Source of the DNA: Welwitschia mirabilis
Lineage: Eukaryota; Gnetophyta; Gnetopsida; Welwitschiales
DNA: 54,683 bases
Direction: 5' to 3'
NCBI GenBank assembly: GCA_051453625.1
Contig: JBOZIK010000001.1
Span: 11,510,080 to 11,564,762 of the forward strand
Shown here: positions 32,782-44,200 of the stretch, piece after piece
Layout of the letters: every line of letters begins with the position of its first letter
Position numbering within the stretch: the stretch's first letter is position 1
Notes under the pieces: model-generated
Databases searched by the model: none
What the model saw: the letters and a program-made list of their open reading frames with translations, nothing else
Told to the model about the DNA's origin: nothing
Made by a program: the position numbers and the translations under genes

Positions 32782-33967
32782 TGTTAGATTATGTTTTTCT
32801 TATTGATGTTAAACTAATATTTTCTATATAGTAAATTTTGTGTATCTTGTGTAAAAGATGTTAATTTCTTGTAGTTCTAAAGATGAAACCAAAACCATCA
32901 AATTCTGAGGACTAGAAACATGTCAGTTCATTTATCCTCTTGAGGGGTTGACTAGAATTTTAAAGGGTTAACTGCACCTGAAGCAGACAAAAAAAAAAAA
33001 ACTAAATCTATATTGGTCAACTAAACATGAAGCCATAAGAAACTGGGGTAACTAACATTTTCACTCAGATAATCTATGTAAGTTACGATACTAGATGGGG
33101 TCAACCAGACCTTTAAGGGATCGACTGGATAGAATGGAACTAAAATTTTCTATTCATTTTATATCTGTTATGTATCTATTAGATAGTCATTTTCTAGTCA
33201 TTTATAGCCGTTCAAAGTTCATTTCAAATGTAATAAATCCTAAAATCTTTCCAATATAAATAGCTAAGAGATATATGACTATAGAATCTTTTGGAATCAT
33301 TTTTAATCTCGTTAATCTTTTGGATCTAAGAAACTAGCACTATAATCTTGTGATATTCTCTGTTGAGTCTTGGAATTTGTACTTTTAATCAATAAAGATC
33401 TATTATCTGTATCATATCTATGTTAAAAGTTAGATCTAGTGATTCATCTAATATACATCTATAGGAGAAGAGATCTATCAAATATACTGTATCAAGAACG
33501 AGTGATATCTGTGCATATTGACATTATTGCATTACTATTTTACATTATGAAAGGTTGAGACTAAGCCTTGAAAATTCTGTTTAAGGTTTGAGATTAAGCC
33601 TAAAAAATTTCATTCAAAGGTTGATACTAAGCCTAAAAAAGTCAGTTTATAAAGGTTACAGGTGAACCTGGAATACCTGGTGGAGTAACAAAGATCCAGA
33701 TCAAGTTTGATGATAAGCCAATCGTCCAGAGTGGAGTAGGAGGTTTCTCGAACCACTATAAATATTACATGAATCTATTTGGTATTTTATGCTTTTAGTT
33801 AGTTTATTTCTTTACTTCTATTAGCTTTTTCTTTTCATGCATATTTTAAATTAGTACATTATTTTATGTAAGTCTTTGATACATCTCTGATTCATTTAGA
33901 ATACTCTATTGTAATTTCTAAGAACCTATTCACCCCCTCCCCCTCCCCAGGGTTCTCGATTCTATCA
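32782..33967 (+). repeat. 5' LTR of Copia-E (1,186 bp)
   Basis: Begins TGTTAGATTATG and ends GATTCTATCA. It matches 38666-40182 but lacks most of the GTCGACC-box array, having only about four boxes. TATA-like ATATAAATAG is at 33254-33263. The end is pyrimidine-rich (CCCCCTCCCCCTCCCC near 33932). Confidence 0.92.
33254..33263 (+). promoter_or_regulatory. TATA box in Copia-E 5' LTR
   Basis: CCAATATAAATAG is conserved at the corresponding place in the 3' LTR (about 39470-39482). It is the likely core promoter. Confidence 0.6.
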
Positions 33968-33969
33968 AT

Positions 33970-33981
33970 TGGTATTAGAGT
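33970..33981 (+). other. Primer-binding site of Copia-E (tRNA-iMet type)
   Basis: TGGTATTAGAGT matches 10 of 12 bases of the usual TGGTATCAGAGC, two bases after the LTR end. Confidence 0.88.
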
Positions 33982-34033
33982 AAGGTTAAGTCTTTTTTTA
34001 TATTTTAACTGATCTAGAATTTAGAACCTTACA

Positions 34034-34780
34034 ATGAGTATTTCCTTTGATGACTTTTCAAATATACCCTTCTTAGACACCTTTACTTGTATCTGTATAT
34101 TTTGGATAATATGGGGATATATTTTTAAACAGATTGCAATTAGTGGAAATACACAGAAGTCAAGTGAAAGTGACAAAAGAATAGCTCAAAAATCTAACAA
34201 AAAAAGGAGACTTTTCTTCATGGCACTTGTGCATCCATTATAAAATGTGCCCAATACATGAGAACATGATAACCTTGATGTGATTGATGAAAAATAGGAA
34301 GAGCTGAAAGATACTTATTAAGAGCTATACCAAGAATGTAAAAAGCTGGCTAAAAGGATTAACAATCTAAACAAGATTGTCAAATTTCTCACCAAGGAAA
34401 AGGAGGAAATGAAAACAAGTTTCAAAAGAATCAAATCAGAAAACTCCGACCTCACTCTATAGGTAAAAGAATTATCTCATTTTGTTAATAAAGTTTCTAG
34501 TGGATCTATCAAATTGGAATAGATGCTTTAAGTTTAGAAACCTGTTAGTAACAAGTCAGGTATTAGGGTCATATCTCAAAAACCTAAAAGATAGAAAAAA
34601 CAGATAACTTGTAATGGTAAGTTCCTCTCAAAAGTTACTTTTCATTTCTATATAAGAATTAGTCATTCAAAACTCTTGTGTAATGAAAGAAAATTAATGT
34701 GTTTTGAAACTTAATTACTACTTTTCCTTTTAAATTTATTTCTAAAGGAGGTGTATTACATAAGTCTAAAAGGACTATGT
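34034..34780 (+). pseudogene. gag: Copia-E gag, C-terminal part only
   Basis: After a short start (MSISFDDFSNIPFLD) the frame reads SGNTQKSSESDKRIAQKSNK and KKRRLFFMALVHP, which resembles the part of SIRE-type gag that follows the zinc knuckle. Then comes a long charged helix: EELKDTY, LYQECKKLAKRINNLNKIVK, FLTKEKEEMKTSFKRIKSEN. The N-terminal UBN2 domain and the CCHC knuckle, both present in Copia-D, are missing. There are about 290 codons between the primer site and protease, much less than a full SIRE gag, so an internal deletion is likely. Stops interrupt the rest. Confidence 0.7.
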
Positions 34781-37774
34781 GGGTGAAAGCTAATGATCTT
34801 AAAAGTATTTTAATTTAGATAGATTTCAAGGTTTCAAATAGCATGAGCTGATATCTAGATAGTGGGTGTTCAAGGCATATGGCAAGAGACAAATCTGATT
34901 CAAGCAACTAAGTAACTTTGATAGAGGAAATATGACTTTCGAGAATAATGGAAAAGCAAAAATAGAAGGAATTAGAAGCATTGATATAAGTAACCTTCCT
35001 AAAACTAATGAAGTTTTATATATAAATAATTTAAAGCATATACAAAGGTTACAAGATAGGTTTTGATAAATCAAAATGTGATATTTTACATAGAAGATCT
35101 AATGATGTAATTTCTTAAAGCAAGTAGAATAGATAACATATATAGAATAGATCAATCAATTTTTCTATGTTATTTTTTAAATGTTCCTTAAGAAGAGATT
35201 TGACATAAACAATTAGGTCATGTTAATTATGATCAATTAGAAATGATTATTTATAAAAACATTGTGAAAGGTATTCCTAGCATAAATGTAAAAAAACAAG
35301 GCTTATGTGATGCATGTTAAAAGGTAAAACAAATTAAGACTATGTAAAAGCAAAAACCAGAAGTCCACATCTATGCCATTAGAGCTTATTAATATGAATC
35401 TAGTTGACCCCACTCAAACTCGAGGTCTAGGTGAAAAATGTTATTTTCTCACTATGATTGATGATTTTTCTAGATATACTTAGGTAACCTTCTTATCAAA
35501 TAAATATGAAGCTTACAAACATTAGATTAAGATATGTAAAAAGATTCAAAACAAAAAGGGGTACACCATAAAAAAAAGAACAATCATGGTGGTAAATTTA
35601 AGAATTATTTTTTGAGAAATATTGCATTAAAAATGGAATTGATCATCAATTTTTAGCTCAAAAACTCCACAACAAAATGATATAGCTGAAATAAAAAATA
35701 GAGCCTTTTAAGAAATGGAATGAACTATGCTAAACAATAAGGAGGTTCCTAAATTATTTTGGGCTGAGGTAGTTATCATAACATGATACATTATTAACAA
35801 AGTATATCTTAGACCTGGTATAGATAAAATGCCATATGATTTATGGAAAGGAAGACAACTAAATGTGTCATATTTTAAGGTCTTCAGAAGCAAATGCTAT
35901 GTGCTGAAATATAGAGAACATTTGATCAAATTTAAGTCTAAAGCAGATGAAGCAATCTTCTTAGGTTACTAAACTAGAAGTAGAGCTTATTGTGTTTTCA
36001 ACAAGAGAATCTTAATGATAGAAGAGTCAATAAATGTGTAAATTAATGAGATTAAAACAATACCAAACTGCATAAATGAAGATAAAGCCATAACTACAAG
36101 TATCTCCACTACTAATGAAGGTCCTATTAGAAATAATGAAGTTCCAATAAAAGATGTACACCATAAAAGCCCAAGTTACTTAAAAATCATCCTTTAGAAT
36201 CTATTATTAGAGAAGTTAACTCAAAAATAAAGACAAAAGAATCTATGCAAAATTTGTATGCTCATGTTTTTTATGTTTCAAAGATAGAACCCAAGAAATT
36301 TGAAGAAGCAGAAATTCATGAGGAATGGATGATGACAATGCAAGATGAGTTATTAAAGTTTAAAAGAAATGATGTTTAGAAGCTAGTAGAGAGGCCAAAA
36401 GATAAAAATATCATTGGAATCAAATGGATTTTTAAAAACAAATGTAATGAAAAAAATAATGTCATTAAAATCAAGGAAATATTAATAACATAAAGCTATA
36501 ATAAAATAGAAGACATTGAATGTTTTTGTCTTTTGCAGCTTTCAAAAATCTCAAAGTTTATCAAATAGATGTAAAGAGTGCTTTTCTAAATAATACTTTA
36601 ATTGAAAAAGTCTATGTAGAACAATCACAAGATTTTAGTAATCCTTATAAAACTAATCATGGGTATAGACTTAAGAAAGCTTTGTATGGATTGAAATAAG
36701 CTCTAAGATCTTAGTATGAGAAGCTAGCCATCTTTTTAAATGAAAATGGATATATTTAAGGAATTGTAAACAAAATATTATTTGTAAAGAACTTAATAAA
36801 GAACTTCATTATTATACAGATTTATGTAGATGATATTATCTTTGATGACTCAAATGAAAAGCTATTAAAAAAATTTGCAAACATTATGACATATCAATTT
36901 GAAATAAGTATGTTTGGTGAAGTAAAAATGTTTCTTGGACTTTAGATGAAAGCAATCTAAAGATGGGATATTTACTTCTTAATCCAAATATGTAAGAGAT
37001 TTAATCAAATCTTTTGGATTAGAAAATGTAAAAACAAATAACACTCCTATGTCTATATCATGTAAAGTAAGTTTGGATGAAAATGGCAAACCAGTGGATC
37101 AAAAACTTTATAGAAGTATGATTGGTAGCTTATTATATTTAATTGCAAGTAGACCAGATATTATGTTTAGTATTGGAGTTTGTGTAAGACATCAATCCTA
37201 ACCAAAATAATCACATCTACAAGTAGTAAAAAGAATAATTAGGTATGTAAAAGGCACATGTGATTATGACTTCTGGTATCCCACTGAGACATCTTTCAAA
37301 CTTACAAGTCTTAGTGATGCAGATTAGACTGGTTGTAAAGATGATAGAAAGAACACAAGTAGAAATTGCTTTATATTAGATTCATATTTAGTAGGATGGA
37401 CAAGTAAGAAATAAAATTCCATTCTTCTCTCTACTACAGAAGTAGAATATATTGCAGCAGGTAGTTGTTGTACTTATCTTTTATGGATGAAAGAAATGCT
37501 AAAGAATTCTGGTGTTAATTTTGAATAATTTCCTATTTTCTATGACAACACTAGTGTTATCAACATATCGAAAAATCCTATTCAGCACTTAAGAAACAAG
37601 CATATTGAGCTAAGACATCATTTCCTATGGGACCAAGTCAAAAAATGACACATCTCTATGAACTTTGTGAGTATAGACTAACAACTGGCAAATATTTTAA
37701 CTAAACCCATAAATTTTAATATTTTTCTTCATCTTAGAAATGAACTAGGGATTATCTCGCCATCCTATGACTGA
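34781..37774 (+). pseudogene. pol: Copia-E pol: protease, integrase, RT, RNase H (decayed)
   Basis: Protease: YLDSGCSRHMARDKS at 34852, catalytic DSG intact, then GNMTFENNGKAKIEGI and GFDKSKCDI. Integrase: YFLTMIDDFSRYT (about 35440), QQNDIAEIKNRAF, NKEVPKLFWAEVV, PYDLWKGRQLNVSYFKVF. RT: IGIKWIFKNK, YQIDVKSAFLNNTL, YGYRLKKALYGLK-like GYRLKKALYGLK, and the active box YVDDI intact at 36823-36837, then FGEVKMFLGL. RNase H: TSLSDAD.TGCKDDRKNTS, SKK.NSILLSTTEVEYIAAG, YDNTSVINISKNP, HIELRHHFL, ANILTKPIN and the end ELGIISPSYD before a TGA at 37772. Many stops and a few shifts remain, but catalytic motifs survive, so it is less decayed than Copia-1. Confidence 0.93.
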
Positions 37775-38665
37775 TTGCAGGATGATTGACCAGATTCTTA
37801 ATTCAGTTGATCGGATGTGATTGGTCAACTGAATTAACAATTTAATTACTCAGACCCTCTTGGTTCTATAGATGTTTCAGTGAAAGTTAATAGTGTAAAA
37901 TGGAAGTTTTCATTTGTTTTCCTTGCTTTTATCTATTCATTCTATTCATTCTATTTATGTTTTACTTTTAAACTTTTATTCTCTCCTTTGTCATTAATGT
38001 CAAAAGGGGGATAATTAGTTGTTTGTTGTTGGATGTTTTTCTTATGATTTTAGATGTAGCATTCTCTTAATGAATACTTTTATTTTGTAATGTTTGCATA
38101 TATTTCCATCAACCCTTTAACATCTACTACAAGAATAACAAGTTAAGTTGTAAAACATGTATAAGATCATACAAGATTTAACATAACTTGAACATGTAAA
38201 AATACAATAATTATCTACATGCACTTCACTTTAATGCTCTAAATTATTTTCAATTGGTATTTCAATTTTTTTTATGCTTATGCAAATAATATGTGCTTAA
38301 CATGTTTTTCTACTGGTATCATACATGCTTAACTTAAAAATTTTAAAGTCTCAAATAGTTATTTCACAAATTTAAATGTTGATATCAAATGTTAAAAATA
38401 AATTCTAAAATGTGACAACTGATCAAAATGTTAAATGGTTTATATAATTACATTGTGCTTTTTATAAAATTTGTGCTCTTAACCCTTCAAATATGCATAT
38501 TAAATTTATTCTATTTTAAGCACAAAATTTAATTATTCAATATGTCTTAACTTAGTTTAAAAGGTGAAATATTTTATAATAGGCATTTTATGAGGGGGAG
38601 CTTTTCTAAGTCCTAAATATTTTTACAACTAATTATTATTTTCCATCAGTGTCAAAGGGGAAGAT
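37775..38665 (+). other. Copia-E 3' untranslated region and polypurine tract
   Basis: No env-like frame is seen. GTCAAAAGGGGGATAATTAG at about 37999 and GTCAAAGGGGAAGAT at 38651-38665 are two copies of the same purine-tract phrase; the second abuts the 3' LTR. Confidence 0.75.
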
Positions 38666-40182
38666 TGTTAGATTATGTTTTATCAATTAATGTCAAACCA
38701 ATATTTTTTGTATAGAAAATTTTGTGTATCTTATGCAGAAGATGTTAATTGCTTATAGTTCTAAAGATAAAACCAAAACCATCAAATTCTGAGCACTAGA
38801 AACCTATTAGTTCATTTATCCTCTTAAGGGATTGACCAAATTTTAAAGGGGTCAACCACACCTGAAAAGATAGAAAAAATGAACTAAATCTAGAGGGGTC
38901 GACCAGAATCCTGATGGGGTCAATTGAATTTATAATCTTAAGAATCAATATCCTTGAATCGAATGGTAAGGGGTTAACTAGATATTTATTGAGTTAACTG
39001 GATCTATGAATCAAGGAACAATACTCTTAAACCAATTAACAAGGGATCGACCGAACTTATGATGGCTGACGGGACCTGAGCATTGTGTAGCTAATACTCC
39101 TAAGCCGATTATCATGGGGTCGACCGGATACCTAAAGGGGTTGATTGGACCTGATGCTAGAAATTGGAAAGATCTTTATTAGGACAAGTAGGTGACTAGA
39201 TTTTATAGTGGATGATTGGACTGGGGTCGATTAAACCCAAATGGGATCGACTGGACATGAAGCCGTAAGAAATTAGGACAACCGAAATTTTTACTCGAGT
39301 GATCTATGTAAGTCATGACACTAGATGAGGTCAACCAGACCTTTGAGGGATTGACCAGATAGAATGAAACTAAAATTTTCTATCTATTTTATACCCATTA
39401 TGTAGTTGTTACATAGTTATTTATAGCCATTGAAAGCACATTTCAGTTGTAATAAACCCTAAAAGCCTTCCAATATAAATAGTATATAATCTTTTTGAAA
39501 TCATTTTCAATTATGTTAGTCTTTGGATCTAAGGAACTAGCACTATAATTTTGTGATATTCTTTGTTAAGTTTTGGCATTTGTACGTATGACTAAGAAAT
39601 ATATATTGTCTATATCATCTTCACATTCAAGGTCAGATCTAGTGCTTCATCTAATATACATCTATAGGAGAAGAGCTCCATCAAATATACTATATCAAGA
39701 ATGGGTGATATCTATGTATATTGGCATCATTGCATCACTATTCTAAATTGTGAAAGGTTGAGACTAAGCCTTAAAAAGTCTATTCAAAGTTTGATACTAA
39801 GCCTAGAAAAGTCCATTCAAAGATTGAGACTAATCCTAGAAAAGTCCATTTGTAAAGGTTATAGATGAGCTTGGAATACCTATTGGAGTAATGAAGATCC
39901 GGAACAAGCTTGGTGATAAAATGATCATCAAGAGTAGAGTAGGGGGGTTCTCAAACCACTATAAATTTTACGTGTATCTATTCGGTATTTTGTGCTTTTA
40001 GTTAGTTTATTTCTTTACTTATATTAGATTTTTCTTTTCATGCATGTTTTAAATTAGTACATTATTTTGTGCAAGTATTCGATACATCTCTAATTCATTT
40101 AGAATACTCTGTTGTAATTTTTAAGAACTTATTAAACCTTCCCCCTCCCCCTCTGCCTTGTCTAAGGTTCTCAATCCTATCA
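38666..40182 (+). repeat. 3' LTR of Copia-E (1,517 bp)
   Basis: Matches the 5' LTR at both ends but has an extra array of about a dozen variants of GGGGTCGACCGGACCT between about 38855 and 39360. TATA-like AATATAAATAG is at 39472-39482. It ends AATCCTATCA. Confidence 0.92.
38855..39360. repeat. GTCGACC-box array in Copia-E 3' LTR
   Basis: Repeated short boxes near GGGGTCGACCGGA (38896, 39045, 39116, 39225 and others), each built around the palindrome GGTCGACC, spaced irregularly at roughly 20-110 bp. The 5' LTR keeps only the outer boxes. Confidence 0.8.
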
Positions 40183-40187
40183 ATGCT

Positions 40188-41167
40188 TGCCTAATGGTTC
40201 CTACTATAACTTTAATCAAGGCTAATAGGTTATTATCAGATTTCAATAAGAAAACTAAGGGATCCAAAATTAAAAAGTAAAGGTATTAGCTCATATAAAC
40301 TAGCTTTTAAGAATTTTAAGTTAGTTAGAGTACAACTGTCATTTTCACTAAAGAAAGGTATGAAAGTAATGCTAAAGAAATGGATAAAATTGAATTAAAC
40401 ATCATACATATTACTAGATATCAAGACAAGTATACACATAGAGTAGCTAGTTAGGATAAATAAATCCCTATCTAACTTAGAAAAGATGAGCACTCTTATT
40501 TAGACAAATAACAATGATGATTATAATAGTTATATGATTATGATAGAGAGAAGGAACGACCTCCAAGAGTGATGAACTACAATTTAGTGTATGAGGGAAG
40601 ATTCTCCACATGGGTAAGAAAATACTATGTAGAAAGAGATACATAAGATACTAAAGTAATTAAAACATTTATCTAGTAAGTCTAATGATTATAAATACAT
40701 AAAATTCTAACCATGATGCATCTCCTAGGGAGTAGTATATTATGATGTTTAAAGAAAGAAAAAGTCATAGGCAAATTCCAAGGGACTAATTAAGGACATA
40801 TCTATTTATTATAGACATGACACATTGTGGATCATACTTCTTATTCTATATTCTCTTTTTTAATTCATCACTTACATTACATTGTTATTGTTACATAGTT
40901 GATGTTGTTGTATGTCTTTTTGTATTATCATTGCATAGTATTGCTCTTTTATTAACATTGAACAATATTGTTTTTTTATTAGCATTACACTTCATCAAAA
41001 TTACTTGGGTTATATATCTAATGATTTTACCTTAATGAACACTACTTTTCTTATGGCTTAACTATGTTAATTTATCTTTTTCTTTAAGTTGTAAATTTTT
41101 TTATTAGTCTAGAATTGGTGTTTTTAATAAATTTTCTAGATTTTAACATCATCAAAAAGTGGAAAAT
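40188..41167 (+). other. Region between Copia-E and LTR-F
   Basis: There is no convincing gene. Its last bases, CATCATCAAAAAGTGGAAAAT, resemble the phrase that precedes the 3' LTR of many plant copia elements, so this is probably the 3' end of the element owning LTR-F. A hydrophobic frame at 40817-41035 is low-complexity (Leu, Ile, Phe, Tyr) and resembles untranslated sequence. Confidence 0.45.
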
Positions 41168-42832
41168 TGTTGAACTACTTAGTTTTGATGTGTAAATATT
41201 ATCAAATCATTATTATGTATGGATAATAATCATAAATTTCAAGTTTCATTGAGTTTAAAGAAGATGTCTAAAAGGCTAAAGATGTATTCTATACAAGATA
41301 AAATCTACTAAAGTAAATACATCTATAAGACAATGAGTGAGCTTTTCAAAGTTCATTTAAATTCAATGTCTTAGTGAGATTTATGTATTTCAAGGAGTTT
41401 TTTAGTGAAGACATCTATACTTTTTTAAAAAATATAATATACCATGAGAAGTCTACAAGGTGAAAGAAATTTTAGCAGAATCAACAAATCATGAGAGATA
41501 TTTTAAGACATTTAATATACCATGAGAAGTCTATAAGGTAAAATAAATTTTGCAGAACTAACAAATCATGAGAGAATATGTCTACTAAATTAAAGCCCGA
41601 CAAGCAGAAAGGTTAGTTGCAGTAGGTAACAACTTGTCAATCTTAACAACATCCTAGCACAAGTAATTATGTGTTCCCATACTAACCTAAATGCATGAAT
41701 TCCCCTTAAAGCCCATGTATGTGTGGTGTGGACTACTGATATAGGAACAAGATGGGGATTGCAATTCTTTTGTCATGTTGACTTCTCGAATGAGAACCTT
41801 CTTCTATTTCTAGAGATTACTTCATCCAAATTCAAGATAGTAAAGACATATTAATAAAGCATAAGAGCATTAATAGAATATTCCCTATAGAAAACAAAGA
41901 TATCTATAATGAGGTAATTTTTAACAAAAATTTAAAATATGATTTTAATCATTCACAAAGAATTTCGGATTTTAAATTGAAGATGTATATACATTGTAAA
42001 GATGTTTAAAAGTCATGAAGATATATATTTCAACTTAAAATGTGAAAATTAAAAGTATTCATTTGGCTTACAAATTTGGAGGTTTCTACATACCACATTT
42101 TTAGTGACTAAATTTGGAAACTTCCTATGAAAGTTAAAAAGATTAAATTTTCTTGTTTTTCGAATAAGCTTATTTAAAAATATTTCTTTTTAGCTCAACA
42201 AGGTTCCATACACATAAGAAACACTCTGTAACACCTTAAAGAAGAAAGAACCAAATATTCATCAAGATGCTTCTACTAATACTTCTTCTTAGAGGCTCTA
42301 ATACTAATTAATTAAGAATTATTCTTTATTCTATTCTCTTCTTAGCTTGCTTTTATTATATCTCTATACATAGGTGGAGATTATATTTTTGAATAAATTG
42401 TAAATCCACATACCTTTATTTTCACTCCACTCTCACCTTGAAAGGCCTGTATCATATAGGTTCTAGAAGAATTCCAAATTGTATGAGTGATTTGTGAGGA
42501 TTTTTGGTGTGTTCTTAAGATAATCATAACTTTGTTAGCTTGAACCTTGAGGGTTTGAGTTTACTATATAATGAGGAGTTACTTCATTATACTTTAAGCC
42601 TTATGGGATTGGTGGTAAGTCTTAAACCCAAAATTTTCTAAGCATAAATATTTAGAGGTGTGCCTAATTTCACCTCTCAAGTATGAACTATCTGAAATGG
42701 GAAATCACATAAATTTAATAAGAGTTTTAATTTTTATTTGCATACTATTTTATTTCTACAAGTAAGTTATTTTTCATAGTGTAATTTTTGTATAAAACTC
42801 ATTCATTCCTTTCCTTTGAGTTATACAATTCA
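41168..42832 (+). repeat. LTR of a copia element (F), probably 3' LTR
   Basis: Begins TGTTGAACTACTTAGTTTTGATG after a purine-rich AAAAAGTGGAAAAT tract and ends TTATACAATTCA. The last 250 bp (AACCTTGAGGGTTTGAG, TTTCACCTCTC, CATTCATTCCTTTCC) have the look of plant copia LTR 3' ends. No partner LTR was found and no target duplication is visible, so the boundaries are by motif only. Beyond it, the minus strand continues the G2 relic. Confidence 0.6.
41436..41580. repeat. 78-bp tandem duplication in LTR-F
   Basis: AATATACCATGAGAAGTCTA starts at 41436 and 41514; each unit continues through CAACAAATCATGAGAGA or CTAACAAATCATGAGAGA. Two units with several substitutions. Confidence 0.9.
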
Positions 42833-42849
42833 ATTGTATTTCTAATTTG

Positions 42850-43430
42850 TCTTTTCTTTCTTAACTAATTTGACCATAACCATAAATACTTCACCAAAAT
42901 TTTGTACAATGTTTTTATATCACAAAGTTAGTAAATTAAGTCTCACTAAAGATTACATGTTTTTTTGTAATCTCCAAGGATTTTCTTTAAATATTTCTTG
43001 AACTTCCATATTTATATAATCTAGGATAGCATTTTGTTGACTTAACTAATTAACTTTAAAAATTATGTCATGGGTACTCAAATTAATTATCAAAAAATCC
43101 CAAACCAAGATATATCCCTTAGAATAAATGTTGATCTTAGAATCATTTCATTCATTAATTTTCTTAGGCCATTAGAAATATTTATTTTTCATTCATAAAG
43201 TATCTTCATATTATCTAATTTTTATTATTTAATACATCTTGATAAAATGAAAAAAGTAGTAGCTCCACTATCAATTACATAGTAATAAAATTTTCTAAAA
43301 TAATATCTCTCCCTTTGATGATGAAAGTTTACTACTATGTGGATAGTGTAATAATTACTACTAGAATTTTACTTTGTAAGCTCTTCATTACATTAGAATT
43401 TGTAGTAGTGATAGCCTGCTCATTAAGTTA
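42850..43430 (-). pseudogene. G2 protease region (decayed)
   Basis: At 43261-43272 the minus strand encodes DSGA in YVIDSGATTFFI, the chromovirus protease turn (usual LIDSG[AS][ST]..FI). Downstream DISWFGIFDN, near 43110, may be the decayed D.ILGMDWL..N block. Stops are frequent, and the sequence ends at LTR-F. Confidence 0.65.
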
Positions 43431-43779
43431 TGATAAGATTTTATTTCAATGAAAAAACCTAATTAATTACTATTTTTTATTTTTCATTTAATCAAAAAAT
43501 CCTTCTACATATCTAATTAGCCATAAATAAGCTAGTTCTTAATTTAAAATTGAATACTTCTTTATAAATTGTTCTTACTAAAGCTTGATCTGTTGATGCT
43601 AATTTAAGTAATACTTAATGAATTTTTAGAAGATAAGAATTCATAATTATGAAACTTTTATTTGAATAATATAAATTAAAGTTTTCTAAAATATATTTTA
43701 TTATAGTTCATCATTCATCCCTATTATCCCTTTAATTTCTCAACTTTCTACCTCAATAATCAAACATCTTGGAACTAGG

Positions 43780-44200
43780 GCCTCTTGTTAGAAGTTTCTT
43801 ACTCCTTATTATAGATTCTTCTTTTTTCTGTTCTTTCAATCTTTCTTAGGGACATTTGTTTTAGATACTACTTCAGCCAATGTAGTAGGTTTATGATTAA
43901 AAAATATGTCTCTTAATGCAGGATTTAATTTTTCTAATAAATGAATTAATTTATCTAGATCTTCAATATTCACATGCCTTACACATCTTAGTAGGATTAA
44001 GAATCTCATTTCATATTATGCTATAGTAATATTTCTTTATCTTATGACATAGAACTCTTTGGCTTTAGCTCTTTTAGAATTTGTTATGACATATCTTGTA
44101 CTAGAAAATTATAGAAAGCCATCCTTCATTAAATCATTTTCAGGTATCTCTAGATTTAAATCCTTTTTAGGCATCTCTAGCTTTTTCTTTTTATTTTTCC
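43780..44200 (-). pseudogene. gag: G2 gag core (decayed)
   Basis: On the minus strand: RAKAKEFYVIR.RNITIA.YE, MRFLILLRCVRHVN, EKLNPALRDIFFNHKPTTLA and EVVSKTNVPKKD. These follow the chromovirus gag pattern (KEFY.LRQG..TVAEY...F..L.R.AP, F..GL.P.LR......P.TL.EAV.KA). A zinc knuckle, expected near 43500-43700, was not found. Confidence 0.75.

Larger units (their letters stand above)
32782..40182 (+). mobile_element. Copia-E, SIRE-like copia retrotransposon
   Basis: A 7,401-bp insertion with direct LTRs (32782-33967 and 38666-40182), a tRNA-iMet-type primer site, remnants of gag, protease, integrase, RT and RNase H in copia order on the plus strand, a polypurine tract (AAAGGGGAAGAT) and the perfect target duplication ATGCT. 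RNase H phrases such as STTEVEYIAAGSCCT and NTSVINISKNPIQHLRNKHI, and the long gag coiled coil, fit the plant SIRE/Maximus group. Stops occur throughout, so it is inactive. The two LTRs differ in length by about 330 bp. The front of gag is absent. Confidence 0.92.

Noticed and set aside
40817-41035. Hydrophobic frame of 72 residues (possible env-like remnant)
   Set aside because: Low-complexity T-rich sequence just before a copia polypurine tract; no heptad, cleavage or glycosylation pattern to support an envelope protein.
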